DNA of 64,000 nucleotides from an uncultured Flavobacteriaceae bacterium (GCA_943788095.1 CALSOZ010000006.1:45559-109558), one strand, 5' to 3'; shown: positions 21,991 through 31,368, counted from the stretch's first letter. Numbers and translations: made by a program. Notes: generated from the letters alone by a model not told the origin.

Positions 21991-24900
21991 TTAATTTAAT
22001 TTATAATACACCTCTTGCGCTTTCAATTCTTCTAACAGTTCTTGTGAAATCTTTATTTTTTGTAAGCGACTGCTCATTTCTAGTTTCAACTCCTCTTCGT
22101 CATCATAAACCACAAATTTCAGGGTGTGATTACCGGAGTGCATTTGCAAGAGTTCTTTGATGCTTTGCACTTTTTCTTCGTTGATTTCTTTGATATTTAA
22201 TTGGATCGATAGTTTTTTGGCATAGGATTCCATGATGTCATGTAGCAGCTGAAAACTATTGAATTGCAATCGAGGTTCTCCTTTAGCACCCGTATCTCTA
22301 TTGGTCCATCCTTCCCGAATTAAGGCGCGTACAAAGACAAAATTATTGGGCATCAAAAAGTGTCTGAACTTCAAATACTCTTCGCCAAAAATCCGAAATT
22401 CGTGGGTATTCATATAATCTTCAATGGAAAACGTGCCCAAGCCTTTTCCTTGTTTACTCACGCGATGCTGTACATCTGTGACGACACCACCAAAGGAAAT
22501 TTCTCTATTTATAAAGTTGGGCATATCTCTAAACACCGAAATATCGCCATTACAGAAATGTCTGCATTTCGAGTTTAAAATCATCCAAAGGATGGCCAGA
22601 AATATAGATCCCTACTACTTCTTTTTCGCGAGCCAGTTTTTCCATGGTTCCCCAAGTCTTCACAAGGCGGAACTTCTGGTTCTGGATTTGAACATCACTC
22701 GATTCTCCAAACAAACTGACTTGCGCCGAGTTTTCATTTTCTTGGTAACGGTTGGCGTATTTAATGGTTTTTTCTAAAAAGGTGACCCCATCGCCTTCAT
22801 CCTGAAAATATTGTGCTCGGTGGGTGTCTTGAAAAACAATCAAAACCGCCGGCATTGGCCAAATTTTCAAATGCTTTTTTATTGGCGGCTCGTAAATCAA
22901 TACGTTTTGCAAAATCAAAAATAGACTTGTAATGACCTTCTTTTTTTCGTTCCTCAACAATGGTTTTTACAGCACCATGCCCCACACCTTTTATGGCGCC
23001 CATTCCAAAGCGGACGGCATTGTCTTTGTTGACCGAAAATTTATAATAACTCTCATTGACATCGGGACCTAACACATTTAATTTCATACGTTTACATTCT
23101 TCCATAAAGAACGTCACTTGCTTGATGTCATTCATGTTATTGGACAAGACCGCTGCCATATATTCGGCAGGATAATGTGCTTTTAAATAGGCTGTTTGAT
23201 AGGCAATCCAAGCATAACAAGTAGAGTGCGATTTATTAAAAGCATAACTGGCAAATGCTTCCCAATCCTTCCAAATTTTCTCCAATTTATCGCTGCCATG
23301 CCTTTTGCGGCCGCTTGCTTGATAAACTTCGGTTTCATTTTATCAAGGACCGCAATTTGCTTTTTACCCATCGCCTTACGCAACACATCGGCTTCACCTT
23401 TGGTGAAATCTGCCAGCTTTTGAGACAGCAACATTACTTGCTCTTGATAGACCGTAATTCCATAGGTTTCTTTGAGGTATTCTTCCATTTCTGGAAGGTC
23501 ATAACTAATCTCTTCATCGCCATGTTTACGACGAATAAAACTCGGGATATATTCCATTGGTCCTGGACGATACAAGGCATTCATGGCAATTAAATCGGCA
23601 AAAACGGTGGGCTTCAAGTCCCGCATGATGCTTTTGCATCCCTGGAGATTCGTACTGAAATACCCCAACCGTCTCCCCTCTTTGGAACAACTCATACGTC
23701 TTTTCATCATCCAACGGAAACGTATCGGGATCCAGCAAAATATCGTGCTTGGCTTTGACAATTTTGACCGTATCTTTGATTAATGTTAAGGTTTTCAACC
23801 CTAAGAAATCCATCTTTAGCAGTCCTGCATCTTCCACTACCGAGTTATCAAACTGGGTCACATACAGATCGGAATCTTTGGCCGTGGCACATGGGTACAT
23901 AATTGGTGATATCTCCCGGGGTGATAATGACTCCACAGGCATGAATTCCGGTATTTCGTAAGGGAGCCTTCTAAAACTTGTGCTTGGTTGATCGTTTCTG
24001 CCTCTAAGTCGTCCCCTTCCGATAGGTTTAGCAATTGATTAATCAGCTCCATATCTTCGGATCTGAATTTCGCTTTGCAGCTCTTTTTCGGAGGTGTCTA
24101 AATATCTTTATTGAGCTTGGCCATGTTCGGAATCAGTTTCGCAATCCGATCGGCATCACCTAAGGGTAAATCCAACACTCTGGCTGTATCTCGAATCGAC
24201 GATTTGGCCGCCATGGTTCCATACGTAATAATCTGCGCCACTTGATTGGCGCCATATTTTTCAATCACATAATCCATAACACGCCCACGACCTTCATCAT
24301 CAAAATCGATATCAATATCGGGCATACTCACACGATCTGGGTTTAAGAAACGCTCAAAAAGTAAATCGTATTTGATGGGATCAATATTGGTAATCCACAG
24401 ACAATAGGCAACTACCGAACCTGCGGCTGATCCTCGTCCTGGACCCACCGACACATCCATGGTTCTGGCCTCTCGGATGAAATCTTCTACAATCAGGAAA
24501 TACCCTGGATATCCTGTATTTTCAATGGTTCTAAGCTCAAAATCGAGCCGTTCTTTTATGGCGTCTGTGAGTTCTCCATAACGCTTTTCGGCACCCTGAT
24601 AGGTCAAATGTCTTAAATAGGCATTCTCTCCACGATTACTGCCTTGCTATCTTCATCAGCTGGGTTTATAAATTCTTCTGGAATATCAAATGCTGGTAAG
24701 CAGTACATCCCGAGCCAATTCAAACGGTTCAATTTTATCGACCACCTCTTGAATGTTTAAAATCGCTTCTGGAACGTCTTTGAAAAGCAATGCTTCATTT
24801 CCTCAGAGGACTTAAAATAATACTCTTGATTGGGTAGTCCGTAGCGATAACCCGCGCCCGCGCCCAATGGGTGTGGCTTGTTTTTCGCCATCTTTTACAC

Positions 24901-26389
24901 AGAGTAAAATATCATGTGCATTGGCATCTTCCTGATCGATATAATAGGTATTGTTGGTCGCAACTAATTTCACTTGATGCTTTTGAGCAAGCGTGATCAG
25001 CACCGGATTCACTCGATCTTCATCTTCTTGGTGGTGACGCATGATCTCCACATACAAATCGGCGCCAAAAATGGTTTTCCACCACAAGAGGGCTTCTTCG
25101 GCTTGGCGCTCGCCAACGTTTAATATTTTGGAAGGCACTTCGCCGTATAAATTTCCTGTCAGAACGATTAAATCCTCTTTATAGGTTTCGACGATCTTGC
25201 GGTCTATTCGTGGCAAATAATAAAAGCCATCGGTATAGGCCTTGGATGACATTTTTACTAAATTGTGATAGCCTTTTTTGGTTTTGGCTAAGAAAACGAC
25301 CTGATAGCCATTGTCTTTTTGGGACTTATTGGTATGGTCTTCGCAGACGAAAAACTCACAACCGACGATCCCTTTGATTTCCTGAGCATCCGCAGGTTCA
25401 TTGGCGGCTTCTGCGTCTTTATTTTTTTGACGAATGGCTCTGTTATAATTGCCATTTCTTTGACAAAATGAAAAGCACCCATCATATTTCCATGATCGGT
25501 AAGCGCTACGGCTGGCATCTGATTATCGGAGGCAGCTGCTACTAAATTTTTAATACTTATGGTCGATTGTAGTACCGAAAACTGCGAATGGTTATGCAAA
25601 TGCACGACTTTCGCATCATTGAGAATGGCCGGAACTTCTGTGGTAATTTGCTGTGGCGTGACGCTTCTTTTTCTTGTTGAATGCGTCGCCGCTATTTTAG
25701 CCGATTCTTTTTTAAGGTTGACATGCTTTAAACCTATGGGAGTGATTTCGTCAGGATGTTCAGACTGAAATTGTTGGTAATAGTCGTTGGAAGCTTGCAA
25801 TTGATCTATGGTGAATTCCTGACGACGGATTAATTCCAAAAAACAACGGGTGGTGGCTTCCACATCGGCGGTGGCATTGTGCGCTTCTCCAAAGGGTTTA
25901 TGAAATAAAAACTGGTGTAATTCCGTCAGTGTGGGCAGCTTAAATTTACCGCCACGTCCCCCTGGAATTTGACACATGGACGCTGTTTTTTCGGTACAGG
26001 TATCTAAAACAGGCAATTGATTTAAGGCCGTTTGAACTTGCAGGCGGTGAAACTCACAGCCCATAATATTTAAATCGAAGCCCACATTTTGCCCAACCAC
26101 AAAAGTGGTTTTGGAAAGGGCGACATTAAACAATTCTAATACTTCATGCAATAGGCAATCCTTGTTCGGTGGCCAACTCGGTAGAGATGCCATGAATTTT
26201 TTCGGCATCATACGGAATATTGAAGCCGTCTGGACGAATTAGATAATCTTGATGCTCCACACAACGCCCCATATCGTCGTGCAATTGCCAGGCAATTTGA
26301 ATACAGCGAGGCCAGTTGTCCACGTCTGTAACGGGGGCATTCCAACGCTTTGGTAAGCCGGTAGTTTCGGTATCAAAAATTAAATACAT
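21991..26389 (-). CDS. dnaE: DNA polymerase III subunit alpha with N-terminal DnaQ-type exonuclease domain; broken by at least 9 apparent frameshifts
   Basis: Collinear pieces: [39 protein letters not shown] (exonuclease), [18 protein letters not shown] (PHP), [50 protein letters not shown] (polymerase), C-terminal OB region. Confidence 0.9.
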
Positions 26390-26845
26390 AGGTGTGTTAT
26401 GTCATGAAAAATAGAACTCTAAATATAAAACTATTTAGGCGTTTGAAGCCTGAAAAATAATTTTAATTATGAACAAAATTATCTAGGGATTTTAAAAATA
26501 GAGCTATTCATGAAATTTTGTTTTTAATTCAATCTTGTTTCGTTATATAAGTCATAAGTTAAACACTATCAATTATTTATGTTAAAATCTGTATTTTTTT
26601 TGGGAATTTCAAATATCTTTTATAGGTTTATGTGGTTTTAGCCCCCAAGTCTGAATCTTCATAAAAACCATTTGACCAAAAGCAAGAACAGGAAGGACTA
26701 AAAATGACCGCTCTTTGCGAGATTTCTTTATTTTATAAATGGGACTCTCACCAGCGAAGCTCTGTTTGGTTTATAAAAAAATGGAAGTTTAAGAGTTAGA
26801 TAAATTGAATGAAAACTATACTAATAAGGCCGCATAATTTGAGAA

Positions 26846-27969
26846 ATGAATCCATTATTATGGTTCAGTTTCCTTTTGACAAGGAGCTTACTTGGCTGTG
26901 TCAAAACAATTGAAAATACTCGCTGGAGTCAGACCTTAAGCTCATGGTATGTGAAAAAGAAAGATTTTGATTTACATCGTGTTTTTAATGTCTTTAAAAG
27001 CATCGCCTATGTGGATTACTCGGCGCTTAAAACTACAAAAGACCGCACTCTGCCCAAAGAACGTATTAAACGAAAAGTCATACGCTGAGACGCCGATCCC
27101 CAACAGCCTATATTGAGCATTTAAGACTGAAGCGGTATAGCGAAAACACGATTAAGTCCTATGTCTCCGAATTTAAAAAATTTAGTTCCTATTATATTCC
27201 GAACGTAATTTAGAAACAATCTTGACTAAAGATGATATCGAGGGTTACCTACTAGTATCTTATCCAAAAGCAGAAAGTATCTGCTTCATCACAGAACCAA
27301 GCCATTAATGCTATTAAATTTTATTACGAAAAAGTATTGCAGCAGCCCAAAATGGTTTTTAACATTGAACGCCCTAGGAAAGCGAAGTTACTTCCTAAAG
27401 TACTTTCAAAGGAAGAAGTGTTTGCTATTATATCCACAATTAAAAACCTAAAACACCGCTGTATTATTTCACTAATTTATTCTGCTGGATTGAGAAGAAG
27501 TGAATTACTGAATTTAAAAATCATTGATCTCGACTCTTCTAGAAACCTGATTTTGATTCGAGGTGGTAAAGGAAATAAAGACCGTCAAAGCATTATTTCT
27601 AAGGAATTATTTAAACATCTAAGAGAATACTACAAAAAATACAAGCCAAAAACTTGGCTTTTTGAAGGAGCAAATGGAGGACAATATAGTCCGTCAAGTA
27701 TAGCGAAAGTACTATCGAAAGCGAGCAAAATAGCAGGAATACGAAGAAAGATTACTCCTCATATGCTTCGACACAGTTTTGCAACTCACCTTTTAGAGCA
27801 AGGGGTGAGTTTCAGACATATTCAAACACTTTTAGGGCATGGTAGCTCCAAAACAACGGAGATATACACACAGGTGTCTACGCAAGAAATTGGGAACATA
27901 AAGAATCCTTTAGATGGGTTTTATAAATATTCGAGTGACACAAAATATAAAGGAAATAAACACCACTAG
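26846..27969 (+). CDS. Tyrosine recombinase/integrase with N-terminal extension; C-terminal 210 aa intact, N-terminal part carries several apparent frameshifts
   Basis: Catalytic motifs GLRRSEL, GGKGNKDRQ, HMLRHSFATHLLEQG, LLGHGSSKTTEIYTQ; N-terminal pieces RWSQTLSSWYVKKKDFDLHRVFNVFKSIAYVDYSALK, YIEHLRLKRYSENTIKSYVSEFKKF and ERNLETILTKDDIEGYL lie in different frames. Confidence 0.88.
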
Positions 27970-27985
27970 TGGTTTATATACAGTA

Positions 27986-27995
27986 GTTGTGTGTA
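27986..27995 (+). other. attI-like / first cassette boundary
   Basis: GTTGTGTGTA 17 nt after the recombinase stop; exact reverse complement of TACACACAAC at 28417-28426. Confidence 0.55.
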
Positions 27996-28045
27996 ATTTA
28001 ACGCAACCAAATCGGAATTTGAACATCTAATAAAAAAATAGAATT

Positions 28046-28411
28046 ATGAAAAATTTAAAAATAATCGCATTACTCTTTTTAGTCGGAATTTACTTTTCTT
28101 GTAATAATGACGACGACAATATCACTCAAACTTTAAGTGGAATTTATTCGGAAACTTCACCTGTAAGTGGACGTTCTCAATTGAATTTTATAAACGGAAA
28201 TACAGTTGTTAAATCAGAACCTGACAACTCAACCGAAGACGAATTTACTTATGAGTTAATCGGAAACGTGATTAGATTAACACCGACTTTGGACAATTCT
28301 ACAACTCAAGAATTTGAAATTGAAATTATGACTAACTCGAAATTTGAGATTGAAAACCTTTATCCAAGTGTAGGAATAAATCCAACTACTTATATGACTT
28401 TTGAAAAATAA
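28046..28411 (+). CDS. Small lipoprotein (lipocalin-like) in cassette 1
   Basis: MKNLKIIALLFLVGIYFSCNNDDDN lipobox. Confidence 0.75.
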   Translation: MKNLKIIALLFLVGIYFSCNNDDDNITQTLSGIYSETSPVSGRSQLNFINGNTVVKSEPDNSTEDEFTYELIGNVIRLTPTLDNSTTQEFEIEIMTNSKFEIENLYPSVGINPTTYMTFEK

Positions 28412-28416
28412 AAAAC

Positions 28417-28550
28417 TACACACAACACCGTGTAAAATTAATTGCTGGTTTTAGCCAATTTACGAAAGTCCTCTCGGACTTTCTATCTGTGATTTATTTG
28501 CTAACTTTATTGCTTAAAACACGCAACTAATCTTACACAAACACGTTGTG
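28417..28550 (+). repeat. attC-like recombination site (long imperfect palindrome)
   Basis: CACAAC..GTTGTG outer arms; GTGTAAAATTAATTGC (28430-28445) against GCAACTAATCTTACAC (28523-28538), 14/16; apical GAAAGTCC-TCTC-GGACTTTC (28464-28483). Confidence 0.7.
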
Positions 28551-28909
28551 AATAATAGTTGTTTTTTGTATCTTGTAGACACCTCAAAATCAACACCTAT
28601 GCATCATATCGATCAAGAAATTGATAGATTCCAACTCTCCATGATGGATTTAGAATCTATGGTAGATCAAAACTCTTACGCACGTTTGGTAGATCTGTTT
28701 GTCCAAAGTCTTCCTCTTGAAAAATCAAGAACCTTATTGAATCTATCCGCACAAATCAAGGCATTTGTAGTCGATTTAAAGGACTATTTTGAAAGAGAAA
28801 TTATACAATTACAGTACTTTTTTGAAAGAAAACAACGGCTTAAAAGTGCTGTAAATCGTTATAATATATTAATATTTAACTGAAATGGGGCTTATTGCGA
28901 AGTCTCCCG
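28546..28909 (+). repeat. 364-bp duplicated unit, copy 1
   Basis: Near-identical to 30208-30571; identity starts after G at G|TT and ends at the next GTT. Confidence 0.9.
28599..28883 (+). CDS. Hypothetical protein, copy 1
   Basis: MHHIDQEIDRFQLSMMDLESMVDQNSYARLVDLFVQSLPLEK...; the first ~40 aa weakly resemble a transposase N-terminal (DUF772-like) region. Confidence 0.55.
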   Translation: MHHIDQEIDRFQLSMMDLESMVDQNSYARLVDLFVQSLPLEKSRTLLNLSAQIKAFVVDLKDYFEREIIQLQYFFERKQRLKSAVNRYNILIFN

Positions 28910-28980
28910 TTGTAACCAATTTTGAACAAAAATTACGTTAAACCAAAAACAGCGGTGCCAATGAATAAAACAAAAGAAAA

Positions 28981-29472
28981 ATGAAAAACTTAACAAACAA
29001 AAAGAATAGTTTGATAAAAACTATATCTTATTTATTCCTTTTTACAATACTAATTTTTAGCAGTTGTAATAACGATGACTCACCACCTAACTGTGGCTGT
29101 GAATCAGCTACTTTGGACACAGTACCTAGTGAAAACTTCCCTGAAGTTCCAATTGAAGAACAAAAAAGTGGTTTAATATTTTATAAACTTCCTGAAAATA
29201 TAGACCCTATTTTTGATGATGAACATAATGGACAATATAACAATCGTTTTTGGATTTTTCAAGGAACGGAAGGTTGTTACAATTGCCGAAGACATTTCAT
29301 CATTTGTAATGAAAACTTATTAGGTACAGAATATGATTATTTAAAAAACACAAATGACTCAATACCAATAAGTTTTACTGGAGAACTTAAATTTTTATGC
29401 ATAGAACCTTTTGTTACACCAGCTGATTATTTTTATTCAGAAATAAAGCTTACTTCGATTGAGCAACAATAA
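28981..29472 (+). CDS. Lipoprotein of unknown function
   Basis: LFLFTILIFSSCNNDDSPPNCGC lipobox, Cys-containing body. Confidence 0.7.
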   Translation: MKNLTNKKNSLIKTISYLFLFTILIFSSCNNDDSPPNCGCESATLDTVPSENFPEVPIEEQKSGLIFYKLPENIDPIFDDEHNGQYNNRFWIFQGTEGCYNCRRHFIICNENLLGTEYDYLKNTNDSIPISFTGELKFLCIEPFVTPADYFYSEIKLTSIEQQ

Positions 29473-29489
29473 TTTTAAAAAATTTAACA

Positions 29490-30140
29490 ATCAAAAAATT
29501 ACTTACTATAATCTTGTGCTTGTTCTTCTTTTCAATTTATGCACAAAACTACTATTATAATGGTAGTGAAAAAGTAGAAATCTATGAATCTAAAAATTCC
29601 TTTATTTCCTTTGACAACCCTGCTCAAACATTCCTAAAAGAGTTTAAAGATGTTAAAACATTTTCATCAAAAGGGTTTACAATCCTCGAAGACGGAAAAA
29701 CTGATATTTCAGTAAGAAAGTTAAGAGATAAAAAGTTAAATCAAACCATCCCTGCATTGCTATTGGACTCCAATAGTAATTTTAAAATGTTTTCCACAAA
29801 AACCATTCGTATAAAATTAAAGACTAATCATAATAACGATAATGTTTCAAAACTTTTAAAAAATGATGATATTATAGAAACTAAAGAAAAATATGGAATT
29901 TTGCGAGTAAAAGTAAAGAATATTCATAAAGTTTTGGAAATTGCTAATAAAATTTACGAGTCAGGTATCGCAGAATTTTCAATTCCAGACTTTTATATTC
30001 CAATGGAGTTGAACCAAATAGATGACCCTTTGTTTCCTTTTCAGTTTCAAATGCATAATACTGGACAGGTAATAGATGGAGTAGCAGGAAATTCCTACGG
30101 AATTTCCAACTTGGTGTGTACTTGCGAAGTTAAGTACTAA
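29490..30140 (+). pseudogene. Truncated N-terminal part of S8 (subtilisin-like) secreted peptidase fused to a recombination-site half
   Basis: IKKLLTIILCLFFFSIYAQNYYYNGSEKVEI ... DDPLFPFQFQMHNTGQVIDGVAG and then unrelated sequence; the frame opens at ATC, with no ATG. Confidence 0.65.
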
Positions 30141-30170
30141 ACCACGCAACTACTCATACACGAGACCGTC
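30080..30170 (+). repeat. 3' half of a second attC-like site
   Basis: Apical hairpin GGAAATTCC-TAC-GGAATTTCC followed by GCAACTACTCATACAC (30146-30161, 14/16 identical to 28523-28538) and GAGACCGTC with the same 6-nt spacing to the GT. Confidence 0.55.
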
Positions 30171-30207
30171 AGACTGCGCAAAAACCCATGATTTAACAAT
30201 TCTTTTT

Positions 30208-30571
30208 TTGTGAATAATAGTTGTTTTTTGTATCTTGTAGACACCTCAAAATCAACACCTATGCATCCTATCGATCAAGAAATTGATAGATTCCAACTCT
30301 CCATGATGGATTTAGAATCTATGGTAGATCAAAACTCTTATGCACGTTTGGTAGATCTGTTTGTCCAAAGTCTTCCTCTTGAAAAATCAAGAACCTTATT
30401 GAATCTATCGGCACAAATCAAGGCATTTGTAGTCGATTTAAAGGACTATTTTGAAAGAGAAATTATACAATTACAGTACTTTTTTGAAAGAAAACAACGG
30501 CTTAGAAGTACTGTAAATCGTTATAATATATTAATCTTTAACTGAAATGGGGGGTATTGCGAAGTCTCCCG
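30208..30571 (+). repeat. 364-bp duplicated unit, copy 2
   Basis: Same length and near-identical to 28546-28909. Confidence 0.9.
30261..30545 (+). CDS. Hypothetical protein, copy 2
   Basis: MHPIDQEIDRFQLSMMDLESMVDQ...; differs from copy 1 at a few residues (H/P, K/R, A/T). Confidence 0.55.
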   Translation: MHPIDQEIDRFQLSMMDLESMVDQNSYARLVDLFVQSLPLEKSRTLLNLSAQIKAFVVDLKDYFEREIIQLQYFFERKQRLRSTVNRYNILIFN

Positions 30572-30601
30572 TTCTACGCAATTTGAGAAAAATTTTGCAT
30601 T

Positions 30602-30624
30602 TATACCAATTTTTGGTATATTTG
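30602..30624 (+). promoter_or_regulatory. Palindromic operator overlapping a Bacteroidota-type -7 promoter element for parDE
   Basis: TATACCAA-TTT-TTGGTATA (30602-30620) overlapping TATATTTG (30617-30624), 18 nt before the parD start. Confidence 0.6.
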
Positions 30625-30642
30625 AATTAAATTAGTATCAAA

Positions 30643-30894
30643 ATGAACAAAAACACATCAATATCACTCGGGAATCATTTTGACCAATTCGTACAAAGTA
30701 GCATTAGCGATGGACGATTTAAAAATGTTAGTGAAGTTATTCGTGCAGGATTAAGACTTTTAGAAGAAGAAGAAAGTAAAGTGATTGCTTTGAAAAATGC
30801 AATTCAAGAAGGAATTGACAGCGGAATTGCTCACGATTTTGATCCAAAAAAACATCTTGAATCACTAAAAGTGAAAAAACACTCGAATGCCTAA
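30643..30894 (+). CDS. parD: ParD-type (CopG/RHH) antitoxin
   Basis: SISLGNHFDQFVQSSISDGRFKNVSEVIRAGLRLLEEEESK. Confidence 0.93.
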   Translation: MNKNTSISLGNHFDQFVQSSISDGRFKNVSEVIRAGLRLLEEEESKVIALKNAIQEGIDSGIAHDFDPKKHLESLKVKKHSNA

Positions 30895-31186
30895 ATATAA
30901 ATTAACCAACAAAGCTGTTGTTGATTTATCAAAGATTTGGGAATACACATTTGAGGTTTGGTCGGAAAAACAAGCCGATAAATATTACGATGGACTAATT
31001 TCTAATTGTGAAGAAATTGCTGAAAATCCAGATTTAGGAAAAAATTATCAAGGAATATCAAAGAAACTCTTGGGAATAAAATCAAATCGACATATAATAT
31101 TCTACAGAACTTTAAACAAAGAATATGTTGAGATAACGAGAATATTACACGAAAGAATGGATTTAAAAAAAAGAATTTCAGAATAA
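30887..31186 (+). CDS. parE: ParE/RelE-type toxin
   Basis: YKLTNKAVVDLSKIWEYTFEVWSEKQADKYYDGLI...HIIFYRTLNKEYVEITRILHERMDL. Confidence 0.93.
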   Translation: MPKYKLTNKAVVDLSKIWEYTFEVWSEKQADKYYDGLISNCEEIAENPDLGKNYQGISKKLLGIKSNRHIIFYRTLNKEYVEITRILHERMDLKKRISE

Positions 31187-31190
31187 AAAC

Positions 31191-31220
31191 TGCGTAGAAC
31201 ACCGTTATCCATTGCGCAAC
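31191..31220 (+). repeat. 5' half of a third attC-like site (end of array)
   Basis: TGCGTAGAAC|ACCGTTATCCATTGCGCAAC; AAC|ACCG also occurs at 28424-28430; TGCGTAGAAC is the exact reverse complement of GTTCTACGCA at 30571-30580. Confidence 0.5.
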
Positions 31221-31368
31221 CCTTCTAAAAAAAATAAACCACCTCTTTTAAAAAGAACTGAGCAAAAAAAAACTCTTTTCTTGAAAATTTTAGACACTAT
31301 ATGCCAGGCATAATTTTATAATTAAGCGTTTTTGGTTCATTATTTTTAAACGCCCCCTGTAACGCGCA

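Noticed and set aside
25288-26389. Exonuclease-DnaE fusion as novel
   Set aside because: N-terminal DnaQ-like domains on DnaE are, to my knowledge, usual in Bacteroidota.
27986-31220. Classifying the array as a canonical class or chromosomal integron
   Set aside because: The recombinase reads ...LFEGANGGQYSPSSIAKVLSKASKIAGIRRKITPHMLRHSF without the IntI-type insertion I would expect, and the site arms do not strictly match RYYYAAC/GTTRRRY; hence reported as integron-like only.
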